Source of the DNA: Chloroflexota bacterium
GTDB taxonomy: Bacteria > Chloroflexota > Dormibacteria > CF-121
Assembly: GCA_005882775.1 (NCBI GenBank)
Contig: VBDY01000133.1
Span: 1-33,054, forward strand
Length of the DNA stretch: 33,054 nt
Direction of reading: 5' to 3'
Part shown: positions 6,042 through 13,374 of the stretch, in pieces
Layout: every line of letters starts with the position of its first letter
Numbering within the stretch: the first letter of the stretch is position 1
The notes under the pieces: model-generated
Told to the model about the DNA's origin: nothing
The model's input: only the letters and a program-made list of their open reading frames with translations
Database searches by the model: none
Position numbers and translations under genes: made by a program

Positions 6042-8555
6042 TTATGCGTGGAAGCCGTACTTACCCTCGTGGAAGTCGCCGGTCTCGATCCATTTCTGGA
6101 TGACGCGATCCATCACCGAGGGGGTGACCTGACCTTCGCCCAGCTCGCGCGCGTTTCCCTCGATGGCATGGACGACCTGGCCGCGCACAAAACCCGGCAT
6201 GTTGGTCAGCCTCGCCTGCGCCTCGGGTGCCCAGGGCATGCTCGGTCCTTTGTCCTGGAGCGCTTCCGACACTTCGCCCCACATTTCGAACTTGACGTCC
6301 ATGACCTCGGGCGTGATCACCGGGCCGAGCCCCTTCTTTGCGGCGGTCCACTCCACGCGCCAGCGGCTCAGCTCGCGGCAGTAGGAGGGCAGGCCTTCCA
6401 GCCTGGCCTCCGCTTCCTCGGTCCAGGTGAAGTAGTGCTCGAAGGTCCGGGGACTCAATGGATGGCCGTACCCGATCTTCAAACCGAGCCGTTCCAGGAA
6501 TGCTGCATTGATGGCTTCACTGGTCCGAGCGGCGCGCGATTCCGCGGCGTGGTGAGCCAGCTCACGCGCCCGGGCCGGCTCGAATTTCTCGGTCGCCTGC
6601 ACCTCGACCTCGTTCAGCCGCCGGACCCCATCCTCCGTCCAGCCTGGGGACGGTGTCGGGTGGCCTCCATTCCCCGGTTGGCCGCTGGAGCCGTGCGCCC
6701 GCATTGCCCGCTCGACCTCGTCCGGTGAGTGGGCCTTGAGTGCCTGGTCCATCATCAGCCGGGCGTCGACCAGGCCGCCCTCGGCGACGTCCAGAGTCAC
6801 CCGGTCGGCCATGATCTTTCGGGCGAACTGCTCGACCTTGACCCGCGCCAGCATCCGCATGAACCCCGCCGGGACCCTTTCCATCCGGGCAACGGCTTCG
6901 TCGGTCCAGCTGAGCGCGGCGTCATCCCCGGTCGGCCCGGTGCTATCCCCGACGACCTCGGCCACCGGGGCGTACGCGTCCTCGAGGTTCGCCTCGGCAA
7001 AGTCGCGCGTGATGGTCGGCAGTCGCTGCACTCGGGCGATCTTTTCGATCCTCGCCTTGACCCTCCGCCGCTCGTAGCCTTTGGGAACGCGGTTCAATAC
7101 TTCCTTGGATTCAGCGGTCCACTTGACCTTGAATCCATCGAAGGCTTCTTCCTCGTGTATGTCCCCCTCATGGGCGGCCGCGGCGAGCATCGAGGCCTTG
7201 TCTACCGCCTGGAACTGTGTCCCGCCGCAGACGGGGCACTCCTGAGGACTTCCCGTCCTCGCGGCTCGGCCGCACCGGCGGCAGATCCAGGTTTCCCCGG
7301 CGTCGGAGGCTGCCATGGTGGCGGGTGCCCTGACCGGCGTGACACCCATGGCCCGGGCGGCGTGTTCAGGCATCACCTCGCCAACCGCAAGGTCGATGAT
7401 CGACGAGCTGATGATCGAGTGGCCCCGCTCCATGGCGTAACGGCTGATCGCGGTGCGGGTGATCGATCGGAAGGCTGCGGGCACCTTTTCCATCCGTGCC
7501 TCCGCTTCTTCCGTCCAGACCACGCTGGCCTCCGCCTGGAGGTCGATCGGCGGAACATACGCACGGCTCGAGAGAAGCACGCTGACGGGTGCCAGCCGCA
7601 GCAGGTTATCGCTGTTACTCCCCATGTCCATCTCGGCGGACGAGTGCACGCCGATCCGTCCGACGATAAGGAGCCAGGGCGGATCCTGACGAACATACTG
7701 GAGGACCTTCTTGAAGGCCTTGCCGTCCAGGAGGGTGGTCTTCAGCGTCACCCCCTCCTCCTTCGCAATCGATTCCGCCACCCGGAGGTGCGATTCGTAG
7801 ATCTTGGCCAGGCCGGTGTCGATGATCTCCTCGTGGAGCTGCTCCTGCTCCTTGAATCGGAAGACCTTGGATGCCTCGGCCGAGAGGACGTCGACGATGC
7901 CGTTGAACATCGCGTAGTGCAGATAGGGGTCATACACCGACACCGCTTCGACCTTCTTAGCGAGCGCCTTGCCGAGCGTGAGGGCGGTTCGGAGACCGGC
8001 GAACGATTGCGGGCTACCGTCGATACCACAGACAATCCGGTCGGAGGCGTCGTCCCGAAATGGATGGGGGTCGCGGACCACCAGCGTATCGACTCGAATC
8101 CGGCGGGTCACCCGGTCCGTCACGCTGCCGACCTGGCTGTCCTTGACGGCGCCCATACCGAGTGCGCCCATGACCACCAGGTCATAGTCCGATCCGGCAA
8201 TGTCCTCCACCAGGCACTCCCAGTTCTTGCCATCGAAGGTCTTGTATTCGAACGGCAGGCCGGCCTTCTCGCACGCGGCTTTCATGACGTCCAGGTACGA
8301 GTCGGAAATCAGCTGGAGGCCCCGCGTGATCAGCGAATCGTGGATCTTGCGCTGGCGCTCGAGTTCCTGCTCGTGCTGGTACTCCTCGGGCAGGGTGTAC
8401 TCCATCTGCTTGAAGCGCACGTCGTGCATTCGCGCTGCATAGACGTGACTCCCGGTGAGGCGGGCCTGAAGGGTTTGAGCCAGCCGGATGCCGACGTCGA
8501 TGGCCGCGTTGGAATGGTCGGAGTTATCAACTGGCACATATATCCTCTGATACAC
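6042..8555 (-). CDS. Tandem universal-stress protein fused to rubredoxin-like zinc ribbon and six PCP_red repeats
   Basis: A soluble protein of 837 residues. The GTG at 8555 has AGGAG seven bases upstream; a TTG at 8558 is the alternative. Numbering from the TTG: universal stress domain 1 spans about 3-163 and domain 2 about 172-332, and both keep the ATP-binding pattern G-x2-G-x9-G-S (131-145 and 300-314). A ribbon with Cys 426, 429, 441 and 444 follows the first of six WTEEAEARMEKVP-like units. The units start near residues 348, 480, 551, 640, 712 and 776 and resemble PCP_red, the small C-terminal domain of the BchB/ChlB protochlorophyllide reductase subunit. Repeat 6 (VTPSVMDRVIQKW end) is the closest; repeat 4 is the most diverged. 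No bacteriochlorophyll gene is nearby. As first gene of the respiratory operon it may sense or service the electron-transfer complex; function is unknown. Confidence 0.88.
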   Translation of the reverse strand: MYQRIYVPVDNSDHSNAAIDVGIRLAQTLQARLTGSHVYAARMHDVRFKQMEYTLPEEYQHEQELERQRKIHDSLITRGLQLISDSYLDVMKAACEKAGLPFEYKTFDGKNWECLVEDIAGSDYDLVVMGALGMGAVKDSQVGSVTDRVTRRIRVDTLVVRDPHPFRDDASDRIVCGIDGSPQSFAGLRTALTLGKALAKKVEAVSVYDPYLHYAMFNGIVDVLSAEASKVFRFKEQEQLHEEIIDTGLAKIYESHLRVAESIAKEEGVTLKTTLLDGKAFKKVLQYVRQDPPWLLIVGRIGVHSSAEMDMGSNSDNLLRLAPVSVLLSSRAYVPPIDLQAEASVVWTEEAEARMEKVPAAFRSITRTAISRYAMERGHSIISSSIIDLAVGEVMPEHAARAMGVTPVRAPATMAASDAGETWICRRCGRAARTGSPQECPVCGGTQFQAVDKASMLAAAAHEGDIHEEEAFDGFKVKWTAESKEVLNRVPKGYERRRVKARIEKIARVQRLPTITRDFAEANLEDAYAPVAEVVGDSTGPTGDDAALSWTDEAVARMERVPAGFMRMLARVKVEQFARKIMADRVTLDVAEGGLVDARLMMDQALKAHSPDEVERAMRAHGSSGQPGNGGHPTPSPGWTEDGVRRLNEVEVQATEKFEPARARELAHHAAESRAARTSEAINAAFLERLGLKIGYGHPLSPRTFEHYFTWTEEAEARLEGLPSYCRELSRWRVEWTAAKKGLGPVITPEVMDVKFEMWGEVSEALQDKGPSMPWAPEAQARLTNMPGFVRGQVVHAIEGNARELGEGQVTPSVMDRVIQKWIETGDFHEGKYGFHA

Positions 8556-8562
8556 CAAAGAT

Positions 8563-8567
8563 CTCCT
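8563..8567 (-). promoter_or_regulatory. Ribosome binding site deciding the start of the stress-protein fusion
   Basis: AGGAG on the minus strand, seven bases before the GTG at 8555 and four before the TTG at 8558. The spacing favours GTG. Confidence 0.55.
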
Positions 8568-8605
8568 TCCCGAGGGCCGTCCCTACCGACGACATGAGTG
8601 TCCCG

Positions 8606-8626
8606 AGCACCCGAAAAGGGGGTGCT
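8606..8626 (-). other. Hairpin in the leader of the respiratory operon
   Basis: Seven-base-pair stem AGCACCC/GGGTGCT with a seven-base loop, lying between the epimerase stop and the stress-protein start. No T-run follows on the minus strand, so it is either a weak terminator for the epimerase gene or part of the operon's 5' leader. An AT-rich stretch (TTATATGAT on the minus strand, 8631-8639) just upstream could be a -10 region. That is a guess. Confidence 0.4.
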
Positions 8627-8657
8627 TGACCATCATATAAGGCCAAACGCTGAATTG

Positions 8658-9578
8658 CTAGATCGTGATTCCCCAGCTCGCGGTAAAGGTCTCGTCGGGC
8701 TCCAGGACTCGGAGGCCGTTCCCGGTTCGAAGTGCGTTGGGCGCGCAGGTCATGGGCTCGATGCCAAGGCCGCGCCGCCGCCGGCTGGCGGGGGAAACCG
8801 TGTCACCCGTGAAGATCATCACGTGGCTGTAGGCGGGGCCCATCCACAACCCCAGGCGGAGGGAGCCGTTTGGAGCGCCCAGCTCGATCCGGGTGATGCC
8901 CTCGGTGTCGGGAATCAGGCCCGCATAGGCGGTATCGAGCTTGACGCCACCGACGGGTTGAGCCTTGAGGAAGTCGTAGGGCGTGCCCTCGACCCGCCGA
9001 GCCCGTCCGGTCGGGTTCAGCCTTTCGTCGACCTCGAGCCGAAGCAGCGCTGGCACTCTCAGGAAGGCTTCATCGATCAGCTCGGTGCCTACCCGAAGGT
9101 AGGGATGATGGCCTGCACCGAATGGGAGAGGGCCTGTCCCGCGATTGCGGGCTCGCGTCTCAACCGTGAGTCCATCGGCCGTAAGGCGGTAGTCGATCAG
9201 CAAATCCAGGCTGAAGGGGTACCCAGGCTGTGGGTGCAGGTGCAGCCCCATCTGCACCCGGTCCTCATCGCGCTGCACCGCCCGCCAGTTCATCCAGCGG
9301 GTAAGCCCGTGAATCGCGTTGTGTCGCTCCGGCTCGGTGAGCGCGGTCTGGTATGTGTGGCCCCTGAATTCGTATCGCCCGTCCTCGAGGCGGTTCGGCC
9401 AGGGGAGCAGGGCTGCCCCGCGGGCCGCGCTGCACATCTCGTCCTCGCGGTAGCCGTCGAGGATCTCCCATTCGCCGGACTTGTAGCATCGCAGTCCTGC
9501 CCCCACCTCGGTCACCACTGCTACCTGGCCGCCGAGCGAAATCCGGTGCTGTTCGCCCGAAGGAGGGTGGAGGGCCAT
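8658..9578 (-). CDS. Aldose 1-epimerase (galactose mutarotase family)
   Basis: A 306-residue cytosolic enzyme that interconverts the alpha and beta anomers of an aldose. The expected catalytic elements are visible: HGLTRWMNW (first conserved His), GAGHHPYLRV (second His) and GIEPMTCAPNAL (catalytic Glu near the C-terminus). PWPNRLEDGRYEFRG near residues 60-75 is the classic substrate-loop motif. The open frame extends about 190 codons further upstream, but that part overlaps two plus-strand genes and is compositionally unlike the enzyme, so ATG at 9578 is chosen. This leaves only nine bases to the divergent gene at 9588. The exact sugar is not determinable. It is downstream of nothing related, so it is probably a single-gene unit. 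Confidence 0.9.
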   Translation of the reverse strand: MALHPPSGEQHRISLGGQVAVVTEVGAGLRCYKSGEWEILDGYREDEMCSAARGAALLPWPNRLEDGRYEFRGHTYQTALTEPERHNAIHGLTRWMNWRAVQRDEDRVQMGLHLHPQPGYPFSLDLLIDYRLTADGLTVETRARNRGTGPLPFGAGHHPYLRVGTELIDEAFLRVPALLRLEVDERLNPTGRARRVEGTPYDFLKAQPVGGVKLDTAYAGLIPDTEGITRIELGAPNGSLRLGLWMGPAYSHVMIFTGDTVSPASRRRRGLGIEPMTCAPNALRTGNGLRVLEPDETFTASWGITI

Positions 9579-9587
9579 CGGTGAATA

Positions 9588-9980
9588 ATGAGGCAGATGG
9601 CGACCCTCAAGCTCGGCCTGTTCAAGACGCCCCGCGACGAGCTTGCCGATACGGTCGACGGTGACGTCCCCGAGTGGATCGAGCGCATCTATCAGAGCCA
9701 TGGCACGACCGCCACCAGCGCGCCGGCGAGCGTCTCGGTCCTGGCCCTCTCCGAGTCCCTTGGATTCCGGCTGCGGAAGCTGGCCCTGCTGCTCTCCAAG
9801 ATGGAGGGCCTGGGGTGGTCGATCCGGCCTCGACAGTGGGACCTGTTGGCAACGACAGATCTGGGCGAGGCCGACGCCGCCGCTCAGCTGGAGAATGCGG
9901 GAGTCTGGATCATTGCCCGTGAGCACGCGCCCAGGGACGAGAGAGGCAACGTGCGCTGGTCGCGAGGGCTTTTCCTGTAG
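9588..9980 (+). CDS. Hypothetical protein
   Basis: A 130-residue soluble protein I do not recognise. It has no signal peptide or transmembrane segment, a Leu-rich central helix (about residues 52-75, LALSESLGFRLRKLALLLSK) and a charged C-terminus ending RGLFL. ATG codons at 9588 and 9597 are both possible; the second has GAGG only three bases upstream. The stop is immediately followed by the epimerase-like gene, and the two probably form a short plus-strand operon with pdxH. Codon use and composition look like the neighbours. Confidence 0.6.
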   Translation: MRQMATLKLGLFKTPRDELADTVDGDVPEWIERIYQSHGTTATSAPASVSVLALSESLGFRLRKLALLLSKMEGLGWSIRPRQWDLLATTDLGEADAAAQLENAGVWIIAREHAPRDERGNVRWSRGLFL

Positions 9981-9988
9981 CTGAAGCG

Positions 9989-10867
9989 ATTGCTGTAACC
10001 GGCGCCAGTGGCTTCGTCGGACGTCACGTCGTGCAGCGGCTGGCGCACGCGGGCGCATCCGTCCGGGCTGTTGTCCGCAACCCATCCGGCGATGTGGCGG
10101 GAGCCGCCGTGATTCAAGCCGACCTTCTCGAGGTGGCGACCCTGGCACCAGCGCTGGCCGGTATCAAAAGCTTGATCCACTGCGCCGCCATCACGGCCGA
10201 CCACAAGGAGCCGTTTCCCGGTGCGTATCGGCGGGTCAATGCGGAGGGCACTCGTAACCTGGTCTGGGCCGCCAGGCGTGCCGGGGTCGAGAAGATCGTG
10301 CTTCTGAACGGCCTTGGCACGCGGCGGGGGAGCGACCGAAGCTACATGCGGACCCGATGGGAGATGAGCGAGGCGGTCCGCAACAGCGGCCTGCCCTGGG
10401 TCGCCCTCCAGCCCTCCATCCTCTTCGGAGACCGCGCCCCATATCCCGCGGCGCTGGCGCGCCTCGCGCGGCAATTTCCCGTAATGCCCGTCCTTGGCGG
10501 CAGTCGAAGGCTGCAGCCATTGTGGGTTGAGGACCTGGTCAGCTGTCTGACCATGGCCGCAGGCTCGAGTCAATGGGATGGTCGGTCGATCGACCTTGGC
10601 GGTCCGGACCAGCTGACCTATCGGGAGATGACGAAGCTGGTCATGGACACGATTGGCGTCCACAGGCCCATGGTCCCGCTGCCGCCTTCATTGGCCCGGG
10701 TGCCCGCACGCGTGATGGCGCTCCTGCCGAATCCGCCGCTGGTGCCGGCGACGCTCGAGCTCTTCGACTTCGATAACGTTACCCAGCCGGATGTCGTGGA
10801 AGAGACCTTTGGCTTCCAGCCGCGCCGAATAACCGACCACTTTCTGGCGAACGGTCTCGATGGCTGA
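9989..10867 (+). CDS. NAD(P)-binding epimerase/dehydratase-like protein (atypical SDR, NDUFA9/NmrA-like)
   Basis: A Rossmann-fold protein with the dinucleotide-binding loop TGASGFVG at the very N-terminus, a LIHCAA segment at strand 4, and the later YMRTRWEMSEAVRNSG region where atypical SDRs place the Tyr-x3-Lys pair. The Lys is not evident here, so classical SDR catalysis is doubtful. The first ATG/GTG/TTG in frame is GTG at 10031, which would delete the whole glycine loop. The frame is open back to 9923, so I place the start at ATT 9989; CTG at 9956, with GAGAGG nine bases upstream, is the other option. It overlaps pdxH by eight bases. The relatives are NAD(P)-binding proteins of the complex I accessory or quinone-linked type; the substrate is unknown. 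Confidence 0.8.
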   Translation: MAVTGASGFVGRHVVQRLAHAGASVRAVVRNPSGDVAGAAVIQADLLEVATLAPALAGIKSLIHCAAITADHKEPFPGAYRRVNAEGTRNLVWAARRAGVEKIVLLNGLGTRRGSDRSYMRTRWEMSEAVRNSGLPWVALQPSILFGDRAPYPAALARLARQFPVMPVLGGSRRLQPLWVEDLVSCLTMAAGSSQWDGRSIDLGGPDQLTYREMTKLVMDTIGVHRPMVPLPPSLARVPARVMALLPNPPLVPATLELFDFDNVTQPDVVEETFGFQPRRITDHFLANGLDG

Positions 10868-11468
10868 GTCGGGAGGCCTCTCGGAGCGTGACCTCGACCC
10901 GAGTCCCTTCACCCAGTTCGCCAGCTGGTTCGCTGAGGCGCAGTCCGCACGAGGGCTGCCGGAGGCGATGGCGCTGGCAACCGCCACCCGGTCGGCTGAG
11001 CCATCGGTGCGCATGGTGCTCCTCAAGGGATTCGACGAACGCGGCCTGGTCTTCTACACCAACTACGAGAGCCGCAAGGGTCGTGACCTCGCCGAGAATC
11101 CCCGGGCGGCAGCCCTCCTCTACTGGTGGGAGCTGGGCCGCCAGGTCCGTTTCAGCGGAATGGTCAGCAAGATCTCGGAGGCCGAGTCGGCAGCGTACTT
11201 CCATTCGCGGCCGCTCGACAGCCAGCTGAGCGCCCTGGCCTCCAGGCAGAGCCAGGTCGTACCCTCACGCGAGATGCTGGAAGCGCGCGTCAGGGCGCTC
11301 GCGGCTGAGTCCGCCGGCCGGCCGATCCCGATGCCGGCCTTCTGGGGCGGCTACCGGCTGGCTCCCGATACTTTCGAATTCTGGGTGCATCGCGAGAACC
11401 GGCTGCATGATCGCTTTCGCTACCGGCTCACAGACGGTAGATGGGTGATCGAGCGGCTTTCCCCGTAA
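10860..11468 (+). CDS. pdxH: Pyridoxine/pyridoxamine 5'-phosphate oxidase
   Basis: An FMN-dependent oxidase of 202 residues that makes pyridoxal 5'-phosphate, the active form of vitamin B6, from PNP or PMP. Family motifs are clear in order: RMVLLKGFDERGLVFYTNY, SRKGRDLAENPRAAALLYWW, RQVRFSGMV, SAAYFHSRP, SRQSQV, FWGGYRLAPDTFEFW and the C-terminal RLHDRFRYR that binds substrate and FMN. The length is normal. The ATG lies in the last codons of the upstream gene. It converges on the DUF5666 gene with only two bases between stops and no visible terminator. Confidence 0.96.
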   Translation: MAESGGLSERDLDPSPFTQFASWFAEAQSARGLPEAMALATATRSAEPSVRMVLLKGFDERGLVFYTNYESRKGRDLAENPRAAALLYWWELGRQVRFSGMVSKISEAESAAYFHSRPLDSQLSALASRQSQVVPSREMLEARVRALAAESAGRPIPMPAFWGGYRLAPDTFEFWVHRENRLHDRFRYRLTDGRWVIERLSP

Positions 11469-11470
11469 GC

Positions 11471-12073
11471 TCAGCGCGCGTTCGGTCCCAGGGTGACGAC
11501 AAGGGCGGCGTCGAAGCTGCCGTTCACGTCCCACTTTCCGGTGGCGATCAGCCGATCACCGGCCTGGATGTCTTTCAGCGTGCCGGGCTTGCGGTTCGCC
11601 TTGCGACCTTCAAAGTACCTGGTCTCGCCGGTCACGTTCAGTTTGACGGACTTGCCGTCCTTGTTCGTGATGGTGATCACGTTGCCGTTGACAGCAACGA
11701 CCTTCCCGGCAACATGCGCCCGGCCGAGGTGGATTCGCGCCGCATAGAGTTTGCCGTTGCGCGTTTCGAACCTGACGCTGACATGGCTGTTGACTTCGAT
11801 CTCGGACCAGCTGGCGCGCTCGTTGCGGCCGCGGACGACCTGGGTCTTGTCGGTGCGCACGAACGTTTTGCTCTCTCCATTCATGTTTCGGACCGTCAGC
11901 TGCGTCTCGTTGATGGCGGTCACGGTTCCGCGGAACACATCCCGATGGATCGCCTGTGGCTTTGCATTCGGGCTGGCGGACGGCGAAGCAGCCGGCGCGG
12001 CGAGGGCCCCCGTGGCAAGCGCTCCGGCGAGAACTCCGGCGGCGACGATTCCTCCAAACAGTTTCCTGAACAT
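11471..12073 (-). CDS. Secreted DUF5666-type beta-rich protein
   Basis: A 200-residue exported protein. It has an N-terminal signal peptide (residues 1-25, FGGIVAAGVLAGALATGALA then AxA-type cleavage) and a short Ala/Ser/Pro linker. Repeated OB-like units follow, each with a pattern of G-T-V-x-A-I/V-N-x-x-x-x-T-V/I: FRGTVTAINETQLTVRN near 48-64, and AGKVVAVNGNVITITNKDG near 121-139. This matches the DUF5666 family by pattern; no biochemical function is established that I know of. Start is ATG at 12073 with AGGAGG ten bases upstream. Its upstream neighbour in the same orientation is a sortase, but no LPxTG-like sorting signal is seen in this protein. Confidence 0.8.
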   Translation of the reverse strand: MFRKLFGGIVAAGVLAGALATGALAAPAASPSASPNAKPQAIHRDVFRGTVTAINETQLTVRNMNGESKTFVRTDKTQVVRGRNERASWSEIEVNSHVSVRFETRNGKLYAARIHLGRAHVAGKVVAVNGNVITITNKDGKSVKLNVTGETRYFEGRKANRKPGTLKDIQAGDRLIATGKWDVNGSFDAALVVTLGPNAR

Positions 12074-12083
12074 TTCCGTACGA

Positions 12084-12089
12084 CCTCCT
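12084..12089 (-). promoter_or_regulatory. Strong ribosome binding site before the DUF5666 gene
   Basis: Perfect AGGAGG on the minus strand, ten bases before the ATG at 12073. It supports the chosen start and shows that the organism does use Shine-Dalgarno pairing. Confidence 0.6.
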
Positions 12090-12176
12090 TGGGTCGGATG
12101 ATGTCGACGGTGTTCAGTCTCGCTTGGACGGCTTAGCCGGCCCGCGGTAAATCCTTAACCAGGGCTGAGAGTCCGG

Positions 12177-12878
12177 TCAGCCCTCGACCGCGCGCACGAT
12201 GAAGTCCCGGCTACCGTCCCAGGTCCAGCAGGTCTGGAGGGTGAGAGAGGAGACGCCGGTGGCCCCCAGAGGCCAGATCTGAGTGTTGCTGACGATGGTG
12301 GTGTAGCTGACGTGGTAGGTGTGAACCCGACCGCTTGGGTCGCCGTACTGCACCACGTCTCCGGCACGCAGCCCGAGGATGGGCGTGAAGGTGCCGGGAT
12401 TGTGAGCCATGATGTAGGTGTTGTTGGCCCCGGCGCAGCTCCATCGCCAGGTGCCCCATCTGGGTACGGCGGATCTCCCCAGGCAGTCCCCATACCAACC
12501 GACCGGCTGGCTCAGGCCAAGCCGCGGAATGTAGATCCAGTTCGCTCCGATCCTGCGAGGCGCCGGTGGCGCGGGTGGACGGACCGGCGGGGCCACATGG
12601 GGAGCCGCCGGCGCCCTGGGCGCGGCAACTGCAGCGGACGCCGGCGCCGGCGTGGGGGCGGGGGCCTCGACTCCGATCAGGAGGGCCGGACGGACGACAC
12701 GGCGACTGTGGAGGCTTGCGCCGGCCGCCGATTGCGCAGAAGGCGCCGTGGCCGCCGCCACCGGCCTGAGGGCGCTTGGGTGCGCCGTCAGCAACGGAAA
12801 GCTGAGGAGCCAGATAGCGGCGCCGGCCAGCAGAGGGCTACGCCAGCGGCGAAGCGCCCGGAGCAGATGCGCTGCCAT
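12177..12878 (-). CDS. Sortase family protein
   Basis: A 233-residue membrane-anchored transpeptidase-like protein. An N-terminal signal anchor (residues 15-35) is followed by a low-complexity Ala/Pro linker (about 70-108) and the sortase barrel (110-233). The catalytic triad is recognisable as His159 in IMAHNPG, Cys217 in LTLQTC and Arg224 in GSRDFIVRA. Sortases cleave a C-terminal sorting motif and join the protein to cell-wall peptidoglycan or to pilin subunits. The presence of one points to a single-membrane, thick-wall type envelope. No substrate with LPxTG plus hydrophobic tail is found in the window, so the target is elsewhere. The class is not resolvable by eye (D/E-like). Confidence 0.87.
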   Translation of the reverse strand: MAAHLLRALRRWRSPLLAGAAIWLLSFPLLTAHPSALRPVAAATAPSAQSAAGASLHSRRVVRPALLIGVEAPAPTPAPASAAVAAPRAPAAPHVAPPVRPPAPPAPRRIGANWIYIPRLGLSQPVGWYGDCLGRSAVPRWGTWRWSCAGANNTYIMAHNPGTFTPILGLRAGDVVQYGDPSGRVHTYHVSYTTIVSNTQIWPLGATGVSSLTLQTCWTWDGSRDFIVRAVEG

Positions 12879-12984
12879 CCCTCCCGCAACGGCGGCAACG
12901 CGCCCGGATTTGCGGGCTTTACGAGATCGTCACGCCGCGGTCATCGCGCGCCCGACCCTTCCCTCGGAAGGGGCAGGAAGGCGT

Positions 12985-13374
12985 TTATCCGGCTTTCAGC
13001 AAATCCGGCGGCCCGGCGTAACGCTCGGCGATCGCGACCAGGTCGGCGAGCTCGTAGGGCTTGGTCAGGCACTCGACGCAGCCCGCGGCCAGCGCACTCT
13101 CCCGGTCGCCAACCATCGCGTGCGCGGTGATAGCTACCACCGGGATCGAAGCCAGGGCTGGAACTCCCTTGAGCTCACGGGTTGCTTCCCAGCCGTTCAT
13201 TTCCGGGAGCGACATGTCCATAAGGATCAGTCCAGGCCGTAGCGACGCCGCCAGCGCCACCGCCTGCCGCCCATCTTTGGCAAGCTCGCAGCGGAAGCCA
13301 CGTGACCTCAGGATCTTGAGGGCCATCTTCTGCATCATCACATCGTCCTCTACTACGAGAATCAGCCGACTCAT
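12985..13374 (-). CDS. Single-domain response regulator (CheY-like)
   Basis: A 129-residue receiver domain with no output domain. The acidic pocket is EDD (9-11), the phospho-acceptor is Asp53 in LILMDMSLP, the switch Thr is in AITAHAM and the conserved Lys105 is in CLTKPYE. Its ATG overlaps the stop of the hybrid kinase gene as ATGA, so it is almost surely a phosphorelay partner of that kinase, adding a third receiver to the system. The output is unknown; it could act by protein contact. Confidence 0.94.
   Translation of the reverse strand: MSRLILVVEDDVMMQKMALKILRSRGFRCELAKDGRQAVALAASLRPGLILMDMSLPEMNGWEATRELKGVPALASIPVVAITAHAMVGDRESALAAGCVECLTKPYELADLVAIAERYAGPPDLLKAG

Noticed and set aside
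1-8555. Cytochrome c (CxxCH) encoded within the respiratory operon
   Set aside because: No CxxCH motif was found in any of the real reading frames of the operon; the only Cys-rich segments are the Rieske boxes and the zinc ribbon.
6042-8555. A bacteriochlorophyll biosynthesis gene (BchB)
   Set aside because: Only the small PCP_red tail domain is present, in six copies; the nitrogenase-like catalytic body of BchB is absent.
6729-8597. Plus-strand open frame of over 600 codons
   Set aside because: It is the antisense shadow of the GC-rich stress-protein fusion; no ribosome site, no recognisable domain.
9579-10148. Upstream extension of the aldose epimerase frame
   Set aside because: It overlaps two plus-strand genes and its residues are unlike the enzyme family; the family N-terminus fits ATG 9578.
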